A DNA stretch of 64,000 nt. Source: Phycomyces blakesleeanus NRRL 1555(-) (taxonomy: Eukaryota; Mucoromycota; Mucoromycetes; Mucorales; Phycomycetaceae). The translations under genes were made by a program, and so were the position numbers. Below are positions 57,774-64,000 of this stretch, piece by piece; positions within the stretch are counted from its first letter, which is position 1; each line of letters begins with the position of its first letter. The stretch lies in contig NW_017265147.1 of NCBI RefSeq assembly GCF_001638985.1, forward strand, positions 1 to 64,000. The letters are read 5' to 3'. The notes beneath the pieces were generated by a model. It had not been told where the DNA came from, ran no database searches, and worked only from the letters and a program-made list of their open reading frames with translations.

Positions 57774-59828
57774 ATGGTCGGCAAGATTCTCAATTATGGC
57801 TCGATAAACATTGACGAGTTCTTTACTGTGCCACATATCTGTAAATCTGGAGAGACATTGTCTTCAAGCAGCTATACCATGCGTGCAGGTGGCAAAGGTA
57901 TTATCTTATTATATATCTATAAAGATGGTGTTTTAAGGTGGTATATTAGAATGGACTGTTAAATAAAGTGTGGTGTATTATAGGCGCAAATCAATCTGCT
58001 GCATTGGCCAAGGTACTACAAAGCAAGAAAAAGAAGAAATAAGAGTTATATTATAAAATAGGATCAAAGTTAATTAATCGTTGATCTTTACGGTCATTCT
58101 ATTATTATTATTATTTTGGGTATTGTGGTTACTAGGCAGGTGGAAAAATCTATCATGCTGGCAAGATTGGAAAAGATGCACTTTGGGTAAGGACAAAACA
58201 AGAAGCAAAGAAAGAAGGAAAACGCAAAAAAGAATACAAGATTAATTTATATTAAAATTTTATTATATCCTGTTTTACTTGCATGTATATGCATACGCAT
58301 GTGTATATGTATGCGTATCTTTGTATATAATTTGCTGTAAACCAAATATGTATATCTACAAATGTATACAAAATTAGGTCCGTGATTATATGAGTGAGCA
58401 GGGAATTGATATGTCACTTACTAAACTGGCCGAAGACGAGGTAATTGACAATTTCATATATATATATATATTGGGGGGAGTGAGTGAGGGAGTGAGTGAG
58501 TAAGTGAGTAAAGAGAGAGAGAGAGAGAAACAAAAAAAAAGGGGGGGGGGGTGGAAAGGGAAGGAAAGAGCATAGGAGAAGCAGAGAAGGGTAGGGTAGG
58601 GGAGGAGGAGAGAGGGGAGGGGAGGGTATTCGATCCACAGTTTAATGAACAAAAAGTACCTTTTTTAGAATAATGGTCGAGCATTAATTCAAGTCAGCCA
58701 AGAGACCGGTGATAATGCTATCATGTTGTTTCCAGGTACAAACGGTACCTACGATCCCAAGGAATTTGATGGACTTCTTTCGCAATTTGGCCCTGGAGAT
58801 TGGATTGTTCAACAGAATGAGATTAGCAAAGGTGGTGAGATGATGAGACTTGCAGCAGACAAAGGTAAATTATAAAAACATGAATTGTATATAAGATATA
58901 TAAAATATATAAAATATAAAAGAAGTATTACAAGGTTCTTCGGTTGATCCTTAAAATGGTATTGTTGCTCATGCCTTTATTTTTTTTATCTTTTTTTAAA
59001 AAATAAATAAATAATTATTATTATTGCTATTACTATTATTACTCTTCTTGGCGATGATGGTGTTAACGTTACCACTATAAACAATATCTTCTGGTGCCTG
59101 GATTCTTTACGTCTGCCCGGTCTGTGTCTGTTTATACTTCTTTTATTATTATTATTATGATGGGGGGATGTGCTTGTAGGACTTTCGGTGCTTTTTAATC
59201 CAGCTCCGCTTACGCGAGGTATCCTGGACAGCTTTCCATTCGACAAGGTTTCTGTATTGGTGGTCAACGAACACGAGGCCGAAGATCTCTGCCGGGAATT
59301 TGGCGGCAATGTATCATTATCGTCGTCCACAGGCTTGGAGATTGCCGGAGAGTTATTCAATCGGTTCAAGACAATGCAGGGTGTTGTGGTAACATTGGGT
59401 GGAGAGGGCGTTGTGGGAAAATTCAGAGACCAGGGCGAGATTCGCGACTTTGAGGTGCCGAGTAGAAAGGTGCCGGTCAAGGATACAACAGGAGCTGGCG
59501 ATACATTTGTGGTAACCTATATAAATATAAATCAGTAAATCAGTAAATCAAAAATAATAATAATGAATCAATGAATATTTTATACAGCATACATACGCAT
59601 AGATAGTATAGATATATACCATGTATATATAGTCGATTGGCTGACATGGTTTGTTAGGGTTACTTTCTGGCGGGACTTGTACGATCTGAAGCAAAAACGT
59701 ATTTTGAACGAGTGCACAATGCCCTGGAAGAGGCTAACTTGGCAGCATCGATAGCTGTACAACGTGAAGGCTCAATGGTGTCTGTGCCTACCCTTGCTGA
59801 GGTGGAGGAAGCAAAGAAGAGACAATAA
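57774..59828 (+). CDS. Ribokinase (PfkB-family sugar kinase), 7 exons, 321 aa
   Basis: Phosphorylates D-ribose at O5 with ATP, feeding the pentose phosphate pathway. Exons: 57774–57897, 57984–58012, 58136–58186, 58378–58440, 58669–58864, 59180–59511, 59658–59828 (966 nt in frame). Family landmarks: NYGSINIDEFF at the N terminus, the substrate-binding AGGKGANQSAALAKAGG, then GKIGKDALW, NPAPLT, VVNEHEAEDL, VVVTLGGEGVV and the ATP-site/catalytic DTTGAGDTFVGYFLAGL with the catalytic Asp in GAGD. The length is normal for ribokinases. Intron 4 (58441–58668) is a long purine-rich repeat. Adenosine kinase and fructokinase are related alternatives, but AGGKGANQ favours ribokinase. Confidence 0.94.
58441..58668 (+). 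repeat. Purine-rich low-complexity intron of the ribokinase gene
   Basis: Between a GTAATT donor and a TTTTTTAG acceptor lies a run of GAGTGAGTGAG, GAGAGAGAGA, A9 G10 and AGGGGAGGAGG motifs. This is a nearly pure purine strand of about 150 nt (58472–58626) inside a transcribed intron. Such tracts can form triplex or quadruplex structures in DNA or RNA. Confidence 0.9.
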
Positions 59829-60117
59829 ATGCCGTACTTTGATATAATAAATTCATATATTAAATACCATCAAGTCTGGAGTGCAATAGAGAGAAAGAGA
59901 AAGAGAGAAACAAGCAAAAGGAGATTCTTATTAATATAATATAATATCTGTATGCTGTATAAAGTCAAGATCCCCCTTTTTTTTGTGCTTTGTTACAGCA
60001 AGGAGAAGATCAAATTATCAAATCAATTGATAATATAATATTGTACTGAAATTTAGTCTACGTACTCTAAAGTACTGTGCCATATTGAACTGTGTTGAGC
60101 TGATTTATTTTTATATA
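59829..60117. other. 3' flank of the ribokinase gene
   Basis: AT-rich, with AAGAGAGAAAGAGAAAG (about 59888–59912) and a T-run near 59975. No gene is seen. Confidence 0.5.
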
Positions 60118-60706
60118 CAGTATTTTTACTTGGTTTTCGGACCATATTTTTTTTTCGGACCATCTCTTTTTTTTGGACGATTTTTATTTTAATCTCAGAC
60201 AGCCTCTATTTTAATTTCAGATATCTACAGAAGGAAATTCAGACAATTTCAATTTTTCTTGCCATTCACCAGCGTACGATGGAATTGTCGAGGGAATTGA
60301 GTAATGTCATATAAGATTCCGATTGCCATTAAGCATTTGGCTTTTAATTAGCTCCTAAAATACCCGGCCTATTTTTGTTTTTTTGTTAATGATTTGTTTC
60401 GGTTTGGCTGTAGAAAATGAGCTTTATAAAGTATGTTCGTTTAGTGTATCTTTTTTTGTAACTAGAGTCCTTATTTTAGAAATTTTGTCAATTCGGAATC
60501 GAATAAAGTACTATGAAAAGTAATTTTTTTTTCAATTCCCTCGTACGCTGGTGAATGACATTGAGGGTAGATGCACTTTAAAAGGAAGTTTGTCTGAAAT
60601 TAAAATGGAGGCTGCCTGAGATTTAAAAAGAGATGGTCCAAAAAAAAAAAAAAAGAGATGGTCCGAAGAAATTTGGAAAACGTCCGAAAACCAAGTAAAA
60701 ATACTG
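60118..60706. mobile_element. Tc1/mariner-type MITE, 589 bp
   Basis: A non-coding element with terminal inverted repeats CAGTATTTTTACTTGGTTTTCGGAC and its complement (60682–60706), flanked by TA on both sides (60116–60117 and 60707–60708). Inverted similarity continues inward. CGGACCATCTCTTTTTTTT pairs with AAAAGAGATGGTCC, CAGCCTCTATTTTAATTTCAGA pairs with CTGAAATTAAAATGGAGGC, and CATTCACCAGCGTACGA pairs with TCGTACGCTGGTGAATG. The element is therefore a near fold-back palindrome with a short asymmetric centre. It has no transposase and presumably moves in trans. Confidence 0.9.
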
Positions 60707-60708
60707 TA

Positions 60709-61375
60709 TATAAAAATAAAGTTATAAAAATAAATATAAAAAAAAAAAATCCAATATATTAATTTTCAAGTCAGCTATTTTTAAACACCAAATAAAAGCA
60801 AAATAAATAAATAAAAATCTAATAGGGCAAACCATTTTTTGGAACTTCTTTTTCCTTGTTGCCTTTCCTTCATTTTTGTTTTTTTTTTTTGTTTTTTTTT
60901 ATTATTATTCCTTCATTTTTTTTTCTCCTTTATTTTCTTCTTCACCACCTTGACCACCTTGACCACCTTAACTACCGCCACTCAACCATTCAACCAACTA
61001 ACCGTTCAATTGTTTAACAAATCATTCAATTCAGCCAACTAGCCGACCTACTTCAACCAAACACTCTTCAACCACCTCAATTATCACCACCACCATCAAG
61101 GTGCTATCGTCGTATTCGCTTCTCCTTATCCCACAAAACGAAAAAGAAAAATCTGCAAAAAAAAGGGAAAATAAAATAACCCTTTCACTTTCCAAGAACT
61201 GTCTCTCCTTTTCTTATAATTTACAATTCTATATAATTTTATATATAATAATTATTCTGTAAAAATCACAACAAAAAACAAAAAGCCCTTGTTTCTCTCT
61301 GGTTTTTTATTATTATTATTATTGTTACCTTTATTCAATTTTTATTTAATTTATATATTTGTAATAATTTCAATA
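60709..61375. promoter_or_regulatory. Upstream/leader region of the single-pass membrane protein gene
   Basis: A long pyrimidine/CA-rich leader with T-runs at 60880–60900, a CTTGACCACCTTGACCACC repeat (60948–60970), CAACC-rich sequence (60980–61100) and a final TTATTATTATTATTG run. This composition is typical of a fungal 5' leader. The upstream TTG-initiated extension of the coding frame (61289) is ignored. Confidence 0.5.
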
Positions 61376-61918
61376 ATGATGGTCTACAATCAGCAATCAT
61401 TCGCAACCCTATCCAAAGAATCTTTGCTTAGAACCGCCTTCCTCGGTCTTGCTCTTGGACTCTGGCAAGTTCCCTCTGCGCTGGCGCAGGATGTCAATCA
61501 GACCACACCCACCAACACGACTCAACCTACAACAGTCATTGTGCCTTCTCTCTACAACAACCCTGCCGAACCAACCATCGAGGCCACTGGATTCGATGCC
61601 GGCAGCAACGGATCCTCGAACGACAACCAGGAGAGCTGGCTGAAGCACAACAACCGCTACGTCTTTGTCATCATCATCTGTCTCTTTGTATTTGGTCTCT
61701 TGCTCTGGTATGTCATCAGAAGCGTCAGGGGAATGCGAACCAGGCTTCAGAACGAAAACAACAACCACGCTCTCATGATGCAACAAGTCAACGGACGATC
61801 GGACCATCATCGCGTCATACCCGAGTCTGTTCCTATTCCCATGGACGGTTACAAGGTCGACGGATACCCTGCACCCACGGCAGCACGCCCTCCTCCACAT
61901 CACACACATCGCTATTGA
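61376..61918 (+). CDS. Single-pass type I membrane protein, 180 aa, unknown function
   Basis: An intronless frame beginning at tandem ATGs (61376 and 61379). Residues about 15–38 form a signal peptide (LLRTAFLGLALGLWQVPSALAQ). The extracellular part is short, Thr/Asn/Pro-rich with several N-x-T/S sites (NQTT, NTTQ, NGSS). A single transmembrane helix follows (about residues 98–118, YVFVIIICLFVFGLLLWYVI), then a basic stop-transfer (RSVRGMRTR) and a cytoplasmic tail with Asn/His runs, ending in PPPHHTHRY. This layout recalls fungal wall-stress sensors or Mid2-like proteins but lacks a recognisable WSC or Cys-rich domain. I do not assign a family. Confidence 0.75.
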   Translation: MMVYNQQSFATLSKESLLRTAFLGLALGLWQVPSALAQDVNQTTPTNTTQPTTVIVPSLYNNPAEPTIEATGFDAGSNGSSNDNQESWLKHNNRYVFVIIICLFVFGLLLWYVIRSVRGMRTRLQNENNNHALMMQQVNGRSDHHRVIPESVPIPMDGYKVDGYPAPTAARPPPHHTHRY

Positions 61919-62771
61919 ATAAACATTTACACAAACCTACAAAAACAGAACAAATATATATATATATATATATATAATTGCATACATACATACATACATA
62001 CATACATACAGAGAGAGAAAGAGAGAAAGTAAGAAAGAACAATATTAAGAAGAAGAAGAAGAAGTAGAAACTGTACCTTTCTTTATTTTATATATATATC
62101 TCTCTCTTTCTCTTTCTCTCTCTCTCTGTTTCTTTATAAATATATAGGATACACACATTTAAACATCTACACAATATATGTATGTATACATGTGTCTCAA
62201 CTAGCAACTAGCAAATAGCAAACAAAAGGCAAGAAAATGTACTTCTTTTTGTTTGTTCCCCTTTTCTGATGTTGTTCACAATTATTACCATTACCATTAT
62301 TATTATCATTACTACCATTACTACTCTTAACTTTATACTATAATGCCTGCCGATCTTTATTATTAATTTCTATTATATTTTATCACAACGACAATTCCTG
62401 TGCCTGTAGTACCTGTACCTGTCTGTTTGTACCTGTCTGTACCTGTATTTGCATTTGTATTTGTATTTGCATCTGCATCAATATATGTGTTTTTGTACAT
62501 TGAATTGAGGAGGTCTATGCGACCAAGTATGAGAAAGACAAAGACAAAGACACAGATGAGGAGGGGAAGAGCCGGGGTACTGTAGTATATATTTTCTTCT
62601 TCTTCCTCTCTCTCTCTTTCTTTCTTTGTACACATTATAAAAAAAAACCAAAACAATTAACTTTATTTTTTATATATAATTTATTTTCAATTATGTTGTA
62701 TTAAATTAGATTATTTGAAAATAGAATCCTTCTAGATTGTTATATATATCATCAAGTTACATGTCTGAAGA

Positions 62772-62808
<37 letters not shown>

Positions 62809-64000
62809 CTATTGACAACGGGCCTTTGCTTTGTAGTTCTACATATATAGAAAAAAAAACAAAAGGAATTTTATACTATATTATTAATTTATTTATTTTT
62901 TATAGTTAAATTGCAATGTTCAACAAAATTTGCCACCTTGTACAGTTGAGGAATGGAATGTATTGCCAATTCTATGATAATCAACTTCTTGTAACCACCT
63001 CTTTATTTTTATATGCGTATATGTTTTGTCCTGGTATTTTAGACACTTCTTTCAAATACAAAACATTATTATATACTCATCGCTTCTTTATCTATCTATC
63101 TATCTATATATATATTTTTTTTGTGTGCAATATAAATGTACACGTTTATTTTATATATATATATATATTTCCTTTCTTTCTTTAATTCAAAGATATATTA
63201 TATATTTTATTGTGACAGAATAATTTTTTTTTTAAAAAAAAAAGTATATATATAGTAAACTAATTTAAATGGTAGTTGGACAAGGATATTTGATACCAAA
63301 AAGACTATATTTTTATGTATAAATATGTATATATGTATACACAAAAATAATTGAATAAATAAGCACACACACACACACATATATATATATCTGTGTACGT
63401 ATAAGTTTATATAAAGTATATAAAGTATATAATGTATAATGTATGGTGTGTGGTGTGTGTTGTATAGTGTGTATAGTGTGTGCTCTAGAGCATGGAAACG
63501 GTAACTAAGCACATTTTTTTTTATTATCATTGTAATTTTTTTGGAGTGATTACTTTTTATAGCCAGGCTTTGACAATCTGACTCAAATTAGTGCTTCCCA
63601 AAATGAATTCAAACTCAATGTCTGGACACACTGAGAGGACCTATTTGGATAATTTGTGGATGTATGTATATCTGACAGATATCGTTTCAAAATAAGAAGC
63701 ATGACTTATGAGAGCACAAGTAACTAATGTATAGCGTTGATTGGCCATAAGCTATAACTGAGGTACATTAGAGATCATTAACTACGTTGAAAGTGGTAGA
63801 GCTCAGCCATTTCAACAGCGAGAAGAAAAAAGAAGAAGAAAATGAACCTCTTACAAAACTTGTACCTAGTCTCTTTACTTTTTTTTTATACATATAGTAG
63901 TACTCTTTGTTTCTTTTCTTTCTTTTAGGCATTATATATCGTTTAGAAAATCCATCTCATATAAAACAAAATAAAAAAAAACGCAAAGAAAAACCTGTCA
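61919..64000. other. AT-rich right end without a recognisable gene
   Basis: Simple repeats dominate: (TA)n at 61952–61975, CATA repeats at 61980–62010, CT runs at 62100–62130, (TA)n at 62780–62802, (TCTA)n near 63090, (CA)n at 63364–63378, and TGTAT/GTGTG runs at 63420–63480. The frames at 62363–62656, 62916–63223 and 63207–63530 are low complexity. The more complex stretch 63550–63800 (for example AATGTCTGGACACACTG) has no followable coding frame. Confidence 0.6.

Noticed and set aside
61289..61375. Upstream extension of the membrane-protein frame
   Set aside because: It begins at TTG and would put a poly-Leu/Phe run before a complete signal peptide; the tandem ATG at 61376 is the better start.
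62363..63530. Several 60–107 codon frames at the right end
   Set aside because: All overlap (TA)n, (CA)n, CT or TGTAT simple repeats and show no conserved motif.

Overview
The window is fungal nuclear DNA, AT-rich and packed with short introns (mostly GTAAGT donors). The protein set points to fungi: an Rgd2/Rga8-type F-BAR–DEP–RhoGAP, an Ecl1-type mini zinc protein, a Sur7-type membrane protein, an ankyrin–DIL protein and fungal COX9. A multi-copy-looking gene of a kind I associate with Mucoromycota, plus Tc1-type transposons, suggests an early-diverging mould, probably Mucorales. That placement is an inference. All exon models were built by hand from splice signals and frame. Ten of the twelve multi-exon models close exactly in frame. 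The SAM–HMG gene has one unresolved junction, and the PD-(D/E)XK-like gene has an uncertain start.

Layout. 1–1235 is a decaying AT-rich minisatellite, followed by a tRNA-like relic and about 5.6 kb without a recognisable gene. 7168–31864 is gene-rich: on the minus strand an F-BAR–DEP–RhoGAP, a SAM+HMG-box transcription factor, DDX41, an ankyrin–DIL protein and a Sur7-type protein, with an Ecl1-type gene on the plus strand. A Tc1-type element (11287–12631) sits between the RhoGAP and HMG genes. 33180–39440 is a rearranged block. A decayed, inverted copy of the 3' end of DPH1 (33180–33668) faces the real DPH1, and between them lie three 227-bp tandem repeats and a gene with a PD-(D/E)XK-nuclease-like signature.

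39308–45799 holds DPH1, divergent from COX15 across 306 bp, then a cysteine-rich CS-alpha-beta defensin-like secreted peptide and ribosomal protein P0. 46205–47830 is a young Tc1/mariner element with 211-bp, almost identical inverted repeats but a frameshifted transposase. 48061–48950 is a decayed relic related to the first Tc1 element. 50312–50503 is an imperfect hairpin. The rest carries a quinone oxidoreductase, a small secreted protein, COX9, a ribokinase, a Tc1-type MITE (60118–60706) and a single-pass membrane protein.

Functional themes: respiration (COX15 haem A synthase, COX9), translation (P0, DPH1 modifying eEF2), cortex and polarity (F-BAR RhoGAP, Sur7-type, ankyrin–DIL) and RNA processing (DDX41). 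These look like an ordinary housekeeping neighbourhood, not one pathway. The unusual material is the DPH1 inverted duplication with its enclosed gene, the defensin-like peptide, the apparent lack of the usual arginine finger in the RhoGAP, and three GC–AG introns.
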